This document shows positions 1 to 5,575 of a stretch of DNA of 5,596 bases, piece after piece (the stretch's first letter is position 1; each line of letters opens with the position of its first letter). The translations under genes and the position numbers were made by a program. The notes under the pieces are model-generated. The model was given only the letters and a program-made list of their open reading frames with translations, was not told the DNA's origin and searched no databases. The stretch comes from an uncultured Clostridia bacterium (GTDB taxonomy: Bacteria > Bacillota > Clostridia > Christensenellales > CAG-917), in contig CAMWIB010000082.1 in assembly GCA_947174215.1 (NCBI GenBank), positions 1 to 5,596 of the forward strand, read 5' to 3'.

Positions 1-17
1 TATAGTAAAACATAAAA

Positions 18-46
18 AATATATATGTAATAGTCTACTAAGTCAA
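18..46 (-). promoter_or_regulatory. Putative sigma-A promoter directed leftward out of the window
   Basis: On the minus strand a -35 box TTGACT (41-46) is followed after exactly 17 bases by a -10 box TATATT (18-23). This matches the vegetative consensus at 5 of 6 positions in each box. Transcription would start near position 10 and leave the window to the left, so an unseen minus-strand gene or operon probably begins just beyond the edge, divergent from the membrane-protein gene at 141. The surroundings are very AT-rich, which raises the chance of an accidental match. Confidence 0.5.
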
Positions 47-140
47 GAATTTAGCAAACTAATAACCAAATTTTACCTAAAAAATCGAGGAAATATTCAC
101 GAACTTGCATAGCTACGAGAAGCGTTTCATATTTTTTGGT

Positions 141-536
141 ATGGAAAAGACTACGAATTTCAAAAACGACCTTCTCGACGTGCTTAAAGCCGTACTGTTT
201 TCAACGCTTATATCGCTCGGACTCGTGCTGATATTTGCAATCATCATCAAGTTTGCGTCCCTGCCAAACAACGTGATACTTCCCGTAAATATCGCAATCA
301 AGATTTTATCCGTACTCGTCGGTACGCTGATAGGCTTCAAACACGCAAGCAACGGGCTTCTCAAAGGCGCGTTTACGGGACTCATCTATATGCTTTTCAC
401 GTTCTTCATCTTTGCCGCACTCTCCTCGTTCAAGGACGTAAATTTCAGTTGGATAGACCTCGTTACGCTACCCGTAGCAGGCGCAATTGCAGGTATTATA
501 ACTGTAAACATTAAAGCAAGAAGAATGAGAGCATAG
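141..536 (+). CDS. TIGR04086-type four-helix membrane protein
   Basis: This is a small integral membrane protein of unknown function, 131 residues from the ATG at 141. Four hydrophobic segments are visible at about residues 15-38, 45-66, 72-95 and 104-124, with short polar loops and a basic tail (KARRMRA). The segment after helix 1 (IIKFASLPNNVILPVN), the glycine-rich IGFKHASNGLLKGAFTGLIY stretch and the end AGAIAGIITVN resemble the TIGR04086 family, which in Clostridia is usually encoded next to yajC and tgt. Family membership is recognised from memory; no function is established. An in-frame TTG at 105 would add 12 residues; a GAGG at 87-90 lies too far from it to be a good ribosome binding site. 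I prefer ATG 141 because the added residues do not look like the family N-terminus, but neither start has an ideal site. Oddly, it is convergent with yajC, and its last three codons and stop lie inside the left arm of element A. Confidence 0.8.
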   Translation: MEKTTNFKNDLLDVLKAVLFSTLISLGLVLIFAIIIKFASLPNNVILPVNIAIKILSVLVGTLIGFKHASNGLLKGAFTGLIYMLFTFFIFAALSSFKDVNFSWIDLVTLPVAGAIAGIITVNIKARRMRA

Positions 537-658
537 ACGAGAGCTTATAAGCATCGCATCTCTTCGTCAGGCTTACGTTTTTGCTCGGTCATTTACGCAA
601 GTAACCCCCCGTCGCAAAAGCCGCGCCTTCCTCGACCTGCTCGCGTCTAAACTCTCAT
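525..658 (+). repeat. Element A: 134-bp inverted-repeat-bounded intergenic element
   Basis: The ends form imperfect inverted repeats. ATGAGAGCATAGACGAGAGC (525-544) matches the reverse complement of 639-658 at 17 of 20 positions without gaps. Inside are a perfect palindrome GCTTATAAGC (543-552), an 18-base block GCATCTCTTCGTCAGGCT (556-573) and ATTTACGCAA (591-600) within a small hairpin TTAC-GCAA-GTAA. The same blocks recur in the same order in element B near 3091-3191. The left arm overlaps the end of the upstream membrane-protein gene and contains its TAG stop (534-536). Composition is about 52% GC over 541-660, clearly above the adjoining AT-rich DNA. No open frame of note is present. It could be a miniature mobile repeat or a structured 3'-end RNA element. 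Confidence 0.6.
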
Positions 659-680
659 CAATAAAAGTTTACACAAAATT

Positions 681-712
681 AAAGTCCGTCCAAACTTGGA
701 CGGACCTTTCGC
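681..712 (-). terminator. Rho-independent terminator at the convergent junction, mainly for yajC
   Basis: GTCCGTCC (684-691) and GGACGGAC (698-705) form a perfect GC-rich 8-bp stem. Two further A-T pairs are possible in the six-base loop. Read on the minus strand the stem is followed by TTTAATTTT, a fair U-tract about 31 bases past the yajC stop. Read on the plus strand it is followed by CTTTCGCTTTACATTTG, so it could also stop transcripts from the membrane-protein gene. Confidence 0.85.
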
Positions 713-735
713 TTTACATTTGTTATTTTGTCAGA

Positions 736-1182
736 TTAACGGCCAAACGGGTCGTTGAGTTCAGTCACAGAACCTTCTTCTTTTTTATCGTCTGAACTCT
801 CTTCCGTGCCGAAGTCGTGCTGAACGAACTCGTGTCCGCTCTCCTCTGCGGGAGTGGTTGCCGCAGGCTCAACAGCGACGGGTGCAGCAACTGCTTCAAG
901 CACGTAACCGACTGCCTTTCTGTCAATGACAATCAAAGTGGGGTTGTTCTCCGTGCCTACGTTGACGATGAGGGTGTTGTCGGAATTTACTTGCGTAATT
1001 TTACCGACGATACCGCCGACTGTCATCAGCTTCGTGCCGACGTTGAGAGAATCCATCATTTTTTGTTGCTCTTTCTGGCGCTTCTTTTGCGGAACGATTG
1101 TAAGAACAATCATCAATACGAGAACGACGCCTATAATGACAAACATTGGCCAGTTGCTCGCTGCGAGAATAGAATTGAACAT
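736..1182 (-). CDS. yajC: Preprotein translocase subunit YajC
   Basis: YajC is a single-pass membrane protein that associates with SecDF and the SecYEG translocon and is an accessory to protein export and insertion. The 148-residue product has a short N-terminus, one hydrophobic helix at about residues 12-30, then the family signature PQKKRQKEQQKMMDSLNVGT followed by MTVGGIVGKI and a small beta-rich cytoplasmic domain to about residue 95. Typical YajC proteins are about 85-115 residues. Here an Ala/Pro stretch (about 95-112) leads to a strongly acidic tail (EESSDDKKEEG) ending NDPFGR. The ATG at 1182 is supported by AAAGGAG (1190-1196) seven bases upstream. It follows tgt by 220 bases and has its own promoter at 1249-1277; a hairpin at 681-712 ends the transcript. 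Confidence 0.93.
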   Translation of the reverse strand: MFNSILAASNWPMFVIIGVVLVLMIVLTIVPQKKRQKEQQKMMDSLNVGTKLMTVGGIVGKITQVNSDNTLIVNVGTENNPTLIVIDRKAVGYVLEAVAAPVAVEPAATTPAEESGHEFVQHDFGTEESSDDKKEEGSVTELNDPFGR

Positions 1183-1248
1183 TATCTTACTCCTTTAATT
1201 TACGAAATTATCCGTATATGTATTATTCGCCTACACGGCTACTTCGTA

Positions 1249-1277
1249 ATCATACACTATGACAGAAATTTTTGCAA
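1249..1277 (-). promoter_or_regulatory. Sigma-A promoter for yajC
   Basis: On the minus strand TTGCAA (1272-1277) and TATGAT (1249-1254) are separated by exactly 17 bases. The -10 box matches the consensus at 5 of 6 positions and the -35 box at 4 of 6. The predicted start near 1242 leaves a leader of about 60 bases before the yajC ATG at 1182, containing the AAAGGAG ribosome binding site. This explains the unusually long tgt-yajC gap and suggests yajC can be expressed independently of tgt. Confidence 0.6.
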
Positions 1278-1353
1278 CCGAATTTGTAACTTTTGCGATA
1301 TTAAGGTTTCTTTATTATTTTACAATTACACTTTTTCGTTGCAAATTTGTCAC

Positions 1354-1369
1354 AAAACCGCGAGGTTTT
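1354..1369 (-). terminator. Weak hairpin after tgt, possible attenuating terminator
   Basis: AAAACC (1354-1359), a GCGA loop and GGTTTT (1364-1369) form a 6-bp stem 34 bases past the tgt stop codon. On the minus strand the right arm ends in TTTT and then GTGAC, so the U-tract is short and only two GC pairs hold the stem. It may cause partial termination before the yajC promoter. On the plus strand the arm ends in a run of five Ts, but no plus-strand gene precedes it. Confidence 0.35.
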
Positions 1370-1402
1370 TCTGTTTCTATCAAGGTAAATTGCAAATTTC
1401 GC

Positions 1403-2506
1403 TTATCCTTTATAGTTTGCCATAAAGTTTTTGCGGAACTCATCATACCTATCTTCCATAATCGCCTGACGAATATCGGCAGAAAGCCTTTCAAGGAAGC
1501 GGATATTATGTAAGGAAAGCAGTCTTCCGCCGAGTATTTCATCTGACTTTATGAGATGACGGACGTATGCACGCGTATAATTGCGGCACGCATAGCAATC
1601 GCACTCCTCGTCGATAGGCGTGAAGTCCTCAGCATACGGCGCGTTGCGTATAGTGAGGAAGCCGTCCTTAACCATAGCCGTGCCGTTGCGGGCAATACGT
1701 GTGGGAAGCACGCAGTCGAACATATCTATGCCTCTTGCTATACCCTCGACGATATAATCGGCAGTACCCACGCCCATAAGATAGTGAGGCTGTTCCTTAG
1801 GAAGAATGGGTTGCAAAACGTCAAGCATTTCATACATCGTCTGAGCGCTCTCGCCGACGGATAAACCGCCTATTGCAACGCCGCATTTGCAATATGGCAG
1901 AACGCGCTCCGCACTCTCCTTACGCAAATCGGGATACATATTTCCCTGTATTATCGGGAACAGCGTCTGATGCGGTTTAAGCTCAAATTTCGAACATCTA
2001 TCAAGCCATTTCATCGTTCTTTCAAGAGCGGCACGCGCCCTGTCGTGGGAGATATCGGCGGGCGAACACTCGTCAAACGCCATAACTATATCCGAACCGA
2101 GCGCACGCTGAACTTCCATAGATTTTTCGGGAGAAAAGAAATGCTTGCTTCCGTCCAAAAAGCTGTTGAATTCCACTCCGTCGTCCGTGACTTTATTCAA
2201 TGAGGAAAGCGAGAAGACTTGAAAACCGCCGCTATCCGTAAGTATCGCGCCGTCCCAATTCATAAACTTATGCAGACCGCCCGCCCTCTCGATAAGCTCG
2301 TGTCCCGGACGAAGATAGAGGTGATAAGTGTTTGAAAGCAAAATCTGCGCACCCGTATCGCGTACCTCCTCGGGAGAAAGCCCCTTGACGGTCGCCTTCG
2401 TACCTACGGGCATAAAGCACGGAGTGTCGATAACGCCGTGTTCAGTGTAAATTCTACCCACGCGTGCGCCTGTGTTTTTATCCTCATGTATCAATTCATA
2501 TCTCAT
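1403..2506 (-). CDS. tgt: tRNA-guanine transglycosylase (queuine/preQ1 tRNA-ribosyltransferase)
   Basis: Tgt exchanges guanine at the wobble position (34) of GUN-anticodon tRNAs for preQ1 during queuosine synthesis, in the cytoplasm. The 367-residue product covers the full (beta/alpha)8 fold (bacterial Tgt is about 370-380). Visible motifs are TPCFMPVGTKATVKGLSPEEV near the N-terminus, SNTYHLYLRPG (58-68), DSGGFQVFSL with Asp91, GGLSVGES (213-220), YLMGVGTADYIVEGIARGID and DMFDCVLPTR, whose second Asp (Asp264) corresponds to the catalytic nucleophile. The zinc site is intact: Cys302, Cys304, Cys307 and His333. The ATG at 2506 has AGGTGA (2511-2516) four bases upstream. It stands in the usual company of queA and yajC, but a separate HD-domain gene lies between it and queA. 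No sign of damage. Confidence 0.98.
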   Translation of the reverse strand: MRYELIHEDKNTGARVGRIYTEHGVIDTPCFMPVGTKATVKGLSPEEVRDTGAQILLSNTYHLYLRPGHELIERAGGLHKFMNWDGAILTDSGGFQVFSLSSLNKVTDDGVEFNSFLDGSKHFFSPEKSMEVQRALGSDIVMAFDECSPADISHDRARAALERTMKWLDRCSKFELKPHQTLFPIIQGNMYPDLRKESAERVLPYCKCGVAIGGLSVGESAQTMYEMLDVLQPILPKEQPHYLMGVGTADYIVEGIARGIDMFDCVLPTRIARNGTAMVKDGFLTIRNAPYAEDFTPIDEECDCYACRNYTRAYVRHLIKSDEILGGRLLSLHNIRFLERLSADIRQAIMEDRYDEFRKNFMANYKG

Positions 2507-2542
2507 AGTGTCACCTGATAAACAGTGCTTTTTGTTTTCGTA

Positions 2543-2548
2543 ATTATA
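2543..2548 (-). promoter_or_regulatory. Consensus -10 box upstream of tgt, no clear -35
   Basis: The gap between the HD-hydrolase gene and tgt contains a perfect TATAAT on the minus strand about 37 bases before the tgt start. No recognisable -35 box occurs 16-18 bases upstream (the sequence there is near CCTTTA), and no extended TG is seen. In such AT-rich DNA this may be chance; tgt could equally be read through from queA or the HD gene. Confidence 0.25.
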
Positions 2549-2607
2549 ATTTCTTCCGTTTATAATAAAGGCCGTTAGTCATTGATTTGCCAAACGTATT
2601 CCAAATC

Positions 2608-3054
2608 TTAGTTTGTTTCAGATTGATTTAATATCCGCATAGCCTTAGAATACTTTTCTTCCCAAGCGGCTATTCTCTCACGACTTACGTCCGAACCGAC
2701 TAAACGCGTTTGGTCTGAATTATGTTTTAGGTCGGCAAGCTTCACTGCCATTGCAATAGGATTGCCCTTTATTGCACGAACGTAATCGAAATAATCTACT
2801 CCGTCCTCGTGAGTCAACAGCTTTAACGCGGCAATAACTTCATCGGGAAAAATTCTACTTAGCTCGTCAAAAGTAACCTGAGTATCTTCAACGACATCGT
2901 GAAGAAGCGCAACGCACACGGAATACTCATCCGTCATCTGCTCCGCCAAATGAAAAGGATGAAACACGTACGGAATTCCGACTTTATCAACCTGCCCGTG
3001 ATGAGCGTTATACGCGATTTTCATTGCATCGTTTGTGAGCTTCGTATATATCAT
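2608..3054 (-). CDS. Stand-alone RelA/SpoT-type HD-domain hydrolase
   Basis: The product is a 148-residue soluble protein consisting only of an HD phosphohydrolase domain of the type found at the N-terminus of RelA/SpoT proteins and in Mesh1-like small alarmone hydrolases. Metal-binding and catalytic positions are visible: His32 in FHPFHLAEQ, His52-Asp53 in ALLHDVVEDT, Glu56-Asp57, and Asp108 with Asn112 in VKLADLKHN. There is no synthetase or regulatory domain. By family it could hydrolyse (p)ppGpp or another nucleotide, but the loop that in SpoT-type enzymes reads R-K-x-G before PYI reads DKVGIPYV here. The arginine that contacts the base is therefore apparently missing and the substrate is uncertain. 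The ATG at 3054 is well supported by AGGAG (3059-3063). It interrupts the common queA-tgt adjacency and follows element B, so it may be a later insertion into the cluster. Confidence 0.85.
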   Translation of the reverse strand: MIYTKLTNDAMKIAYNAHHGQVDKVGIPYVFHPFHLAEQMTDEYSVCVALLHDVVEDTQVTFDELSRIFPDEVIAALKLLTHEDGVDYFDYVRAIKGNPIAMAVKLADLKHNSDQTRLVGSDVSRERIAAWEEKYSKAMRILNQSETN

Positions 3055-3090
3055 ATATCTCCTATCAACTCATTTAAGTTAGAATTTTTT

Positions 3091-3191
3091 CTATAAGCAA
3101 GTTGCGAAACGCGAGGAAAACTCAAAGGAGTTTACTTTGCGTAAATAGCTGATGGTTGACACAGCCTGACAAAGAGATGCTCCGCTTATAG
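3091..3191 (-). repeat. Element B: 101-bp inverted-repeat-bounded element after queA
   Basis: Perfect 8-bp inverted repeats CTATAAGC (3091-3098) and GCTTATAG (3184-3191) bound this stretch. Read on the minus strand it contains TATAAGC, then GCATCTCTTTGTCAGGCT (3163-3180), then ATTTACGCAA (3137-3146). These match element A at 7/7, 17/18 and 10/10 bases, with gaps of 3/3 and 16/17 bases between the blocks. It also holds hairpins TTTAC-GCAAA-GTAAA and AAACTC-CTTT-GAGTTT. The queA TAA stop (3186-3188) lies inside the terminal repeat. It therefore sits at the 3' end of queA in the same relative orientation that element A has to its upstream gene. Confidence 0.6.
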
Positions 3192-4259
3192 GAAGAAAGA
3201 ACTGTCGCCAAAGGAGAAAAATCTATATCTTTCCTTGACTGCTTCCTCGTATACTTTCAACGTATTTTCTCTGCCTGCGAATGCGGATACGAGCATAATA
3301 AGCGTGCTTTCGGGCAAATGGAAGTTGGTGATAAGCCCTTTTACGCATTTGAACTTATAGCCCGGATATATAAAGATATTCGTATCTCCCTTTTGCGGTC
3401 TGACGAATCCGTTTTCGTCCGCTACGGTTTCGAGGGTGCGCACACTCGTAGTACCTACGCATATAACGCGCCTACCCTCTTCTATCGCGCAGTTTATCTT
3501 ATTTGCGGCACCCTCATCAATCTCGTAATATTCGACGTGCATTTTGTGGTCGAGAATATTTTCCTCTTTGACGGGACGGAAAGTGCCAAGCCCAATATGC
3601 AAAAGCACGGTTGCAAATTCAACGCCCATATCGTTTAGCTTTGACATAAGCTCGGGAGTGAAATGGAGTCCCGCGGTCGGCGCGGCGGCTGAGCCTTCAA
3701 TTTTGCTGTATATTGTCTGATACCTTTCCTTATCTTCAAGCCTTTCCTTAATATAAGGCGGAAGCGGCATATTTCCAATGCGGTCAAGAATATCTTCGAA
3801 TACTCCGTCAAACTTAAACTCTATCGTCCTTGCACCGTACTCTCCTACATCGGTTACGACCGCGCTAAGCTCGTCACAAAAGTGTATCACACTGCCAAGC
3901 CTTGCCTTGCGCGCGGGCTTCATTATGGTTTCCCAATGCGTATAGTCTATGCGGCGAAGCAAAAGCGCTTCAAGCACGCTCTCGTGGTTTTCTACGTGAC
4001 CGAATATACGCGCGGGAATAACGCGCGTATTGTTTATGACAAGCAAATCGCCCTTTTTCAAAAAGCTTGGCAGGTCATAAAAATGCGCGTGGGTTATCTT
4101 ATCGTTCGCTCTGTCATACACCAAAAAACGGGAGCTGTCGCGCGGCTCGACGGGAGTCTGCGCAATTAGCTCTTCGGGCAAATCGTAATAGAAATCGTGC
4201 GTAGTCAGATTTGTGTTTTTATATTCGTCAGTTTGCATATTCGATATTTTATCCGTCAT
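3186..4259 (-). CDS. queA: S-adenosylmethionine:tRNA ribosyltransferase-isomerase
   Basis: QueA transfers and rearranges the ribosyl part of S-adenosylmethionine onto preQ1 in tRNA, giving epoxyqueuosine; it acts after Tgt. The 357-residue protein shows the family motifs in order: FYYDLPEELIAQTP (23-36), RDSSRFLVYDR (40-50), GDLLVINNTRVIPARI (70-85), KPARKARLGS, GSAAAPTAGLHFTPEL (189-204), LLHIGLGTFRPVKEENILDHKMH (219-241), VICVGTTSVRTLE (265-277) and LITNFHLPESTLIMLVSAFAG (309-329). It ends RYRFFSFGDSSFFL. Family members usually start near TSDFYYDLP, so about 20 extra N-terminal residues are present. Neither ATG 4259 nor the in-frame ATG at 4238 has a clear ribosome binding site, so the start is uncertain. 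It lies 53 bases after ruvB, with hairpins in the gap, and its stop codon falls within element B. Confidence 0.97.
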   Translation of the reverse strand: MTDKISNMQTDEYKNTNLTTHDFYYDLPEELIAQTPVEPRDSSRFLVYDRANDKITHAHFYDLPSFLKKGDLLVINNTRVIPARIFGHVENHESVLEALLLRRIDYTHWETIMKPARKARLGSVIHFCDELSAVVTDVGEYGARTIEFKFDGVFEDILDRIGNMPLPPYIKERLEDKERYQTIYSKIEGSAAAPTAGLHFTPELMSKLNDMGVEFATVLLHIGLGTFRPVKEENILDHKMHVEYYEIDEGAANKINCAIEEGRRVICVGTTSVRTLETVADENGFVRPQKGDTNIFIYPGYKFKCVKGLITNFHLPESTLIMLVSAFAGRENTLKVYEEAVKERYRFFSFGDSSFFL

Positions 4260-4276
4260 TTATTTGAGTGCAAGCT

Positions 4277-4323
4277 TTAAGTTGAGCGACTTAATCCTTT
4301 TGTTTAAGCGATTTAATCGCTTA
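4277..4323 (-). other. Two adjacent hairpins at the ruvB-queA junction
   Basis: TAAGCGATT, a single central base and AATCGCTTA (4305-4323) form a perfect 9-bp inverted repeat that includes the ruvB stop codon. TTAAGT, a six-base loop and ACTTAA (4277-4294) form a second one. The two also contain a related pair GCGATTTAATCG / GCGACTTAATCC. Neither has a following U-tract, so they do not look like terminators. They may protect the mRNA 3' or 5' end or affect queA translation, which lacks a visible ribosome binding site. Confidence 0.4.
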
Positions 4324-5359
4324 CAAATTGCCGTCCGAGGTGTTCGTATGCGTTTTTAGTACACATTCTGCCACGCGGCGTACGCGTAATAAAGCCAAGC
4401 TGTATCAAAAACGGCTCTACTACGTCCTCTATCGTCGAGGCTTCTTCGCCCGTAGACGCCGCAAGCGTATCCAATCCGACAGGACCGCCGCCGAACTTAT
4501 CAATGATAGCTTCAAGCACCGTTCTATCCGTGACGTCAAGACCAAGCTCGTCCACGTCCATAAGCGTAAGCGCCTTTTTCGTAATTGCAAGATTTATGAC
4601 TTCGAGCTTTTCATACTGCGCGAAATCACGTACGCGGCGAAGCAATCTGTTTGCAATACGCGGCGTGCCGCGACTGCGCTTTGCAAGCTCGTATGCCGCG
4701 TCCTCGTCTATCGCTATGCCGAGGATATTCGACGAGCGCGTAATGATACTCGTAAGCTCCTCGGGGGTGTACATTTCAAGGCGTAGCATCATTCCGAAGC
4801 GGTCACGAAGCGGACTTGACAGCATACCTGCTCTCGTAGTCGCTCCAATAAGCGTGAAATGTTTGAGCGGCAAGCGTATGCTACTCGCCATAGGTCCTTT
4901 GCCGGATACGAAGTCAAGCGAAAAGTCCTCCATAGCGGGATAAAGCACCTCTTCGATATTTCTGTTCAAGCGGTGAATTTCGTCTATAAAAAGTATATCG
5001 CCCTTTTCCAAGTTTGTAAGAATTGCCGCAAGGTCGGCTGCTCTTTCAATTGCGGGTCCGCTGGTTACGCGTATCTGTGCGCCAAGCTCGCTCGCAATGA
5101 CGTGCGCAAGCGTAGTCTTACCAAGTCCGGGAGGTCCGTACAGCAAAACGTGGTCGAGCGCGTCCTTTCTCTCCTTTGCGGCGGTGATGTAAACGTCAAG
5201 ATTCTTCTTTATCTTATACTGCCCTACGTACTCGTCCATAGAGTGAGGACGCAACGATTTTTCCGCGTCGTCATCCTCAATGGTCAGACTGCTCACAAGC
5301 CTGTTTGTGACGTCGAAGCCCTCTCCGTTATTCTCTTTTGAAAACTGTGATTTAATCAT
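4313..5359 (-). CDS. ruvB: Holliday junction branch-migration DNA helicase RuvB
   Basis: RuvB is the hexameric AAA+ motor that drives branch migration of Holliday junctions with RuvA during recombinational repair. The 348-residue product contains LRPHSMDEYVGQ (36-47), Walker A GPPGLGKT (75-82), GPAIERAADLAAIL (101-114), Walker B ILFIDEIHR (122-130), sensor 1 GATTR (172-176), the SSPLRDRFG arginine-finger region (181-189), sensor 2 RGTPRIANRLLRRVRDF (230-246) and the winged-helix end GGPVGLDTLA through TRTPRGR (291-331). Usual length is about 330-345; the first 15 or so residues are a variable extension. The ATG at 5359 is supported by AGAGGA (5364-5369) four bases upstream. RuvA normally precedes it, but none of the 237 bases upstream resembles the RuvA C-terminus. 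It is followed by queA as in many bacteria. Confidence 0.98.
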   Translation of the reverse strand: MIKSQFSKENNGEGFDVTNRLVSSLTIEDDDAEKSLRPHSMDEYVGQYKIKKNLDVYITAAKERKDALDHVLLYGPPGLGKTTLAHVIASELGAQIRVTSGPAIERAADLAAILTNLEKGDILFIDEIHRLNRNIEEVLYPAMEDFSLDFVSGKGPMASSIRLPLKHFTLIGATTRAGMLSSPLRDRFGMMLRLEMYTPEELTSIITRSSNILGIAIDEDAAYELAKRSRGTPRIANRLLRRVRDFAQYEKLEVINLAITKKALTLMDVDELGLDVTDRTVLEAIIDKFGGGPVGLDTLAASTGEEASTIEDVVEPFLIQLGFITRTPRGRMCTKNAYEHLGRQFVSD

Positions 5360-5408
5360 ATTTTCCTCTTTTAGTTTTCTGTTTTACACTTACGTATTCT
5401 CATTTAAT

Positions 5409-5575
5409 TTAACAAGTTTCCATCGCGTACTCTAAATGCAATAACCCCCTCTTTCCCTTCGGGCTTTTCTCCCACCACTCGGTTAGCCAACACTCCTTAC
5501 AATGGGATACATCGCTCGCGGGGGAGACAATCGGCGCTCGCCTACCGCCGTATTGCACTCTTTATTCCACTCGGT
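5409..5575. repeat. Candidate element C: GC-rich intergenic island before ruvB
   Basis: The stretch 5441-5550 is 65 of 110 bases G or C (59%), against 15 of 60 (25%) in 5361-5420, so it has a sharp boundary. TGCAATA (5437-5443) and TATTGCA (5551-5557) form inverted ends, and CCACTCGGT occurs twice as a direct repeat (5475-5483 and 5567-5575). GCAATAACCCCC (5438-5449) resembles GCAAGTAACCCCC in element A (597-609). A minus-strand open frame of 49 codons runs from a GTG at 5558 to a TAA at 5409-5411, but it has only a weak ribosome binding site and no recognised domain, so I do not call it a gene. The rest of 5360-5596 holds no supported gene, and I could not identify the ruvB promoter. Confidence 0.35.

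Noticed and set aside
1..140. Plus-strand promoter for the membrane-protein gene
   Set aside because: Many AT-rich hexamers are present, but no pair with acceptable -35 and -10 boxes and 16-18 base spacing could be found.
525..658. CRISPR or tandem repeat array
   Set aside because: No regularly spaced direct repeats occur; the repetition is inverted ends plus a single distant relative.
537..735. Search for an scfA-like six-cysteine peptide gene, which often follows the TIGR04086 gene in Clostridia
   Set aside because: No cysteine-rich short open frame is present here on either strand; the stretch is element A plus a terminator.
1200..1249. Inverted repeat TTACGAA (1200-1206) / TTCGTAA (1243-1249) considered as a leader structure of yajC
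   Set aside because: One arm overlaps the end of the -10 box and the expected transcription start, so it would not be in the transcript; a 7-bp match over this distance in AT-rich DNA is easily accidental.
817..1425. Long plus-strand open frame across yajC
   Set aside because: It is antisense to a clear yajC gene, rich in Cys and His with no domain, and runs across the yajC promoter region; it is a shadow frame.
4328..5341. Several plus-strand open frames opposite ruvB
   Set aside because: All are antisense to the intact ruvB coding sequence, have no ribosome binding sites of note and encode basic low-information sequences.
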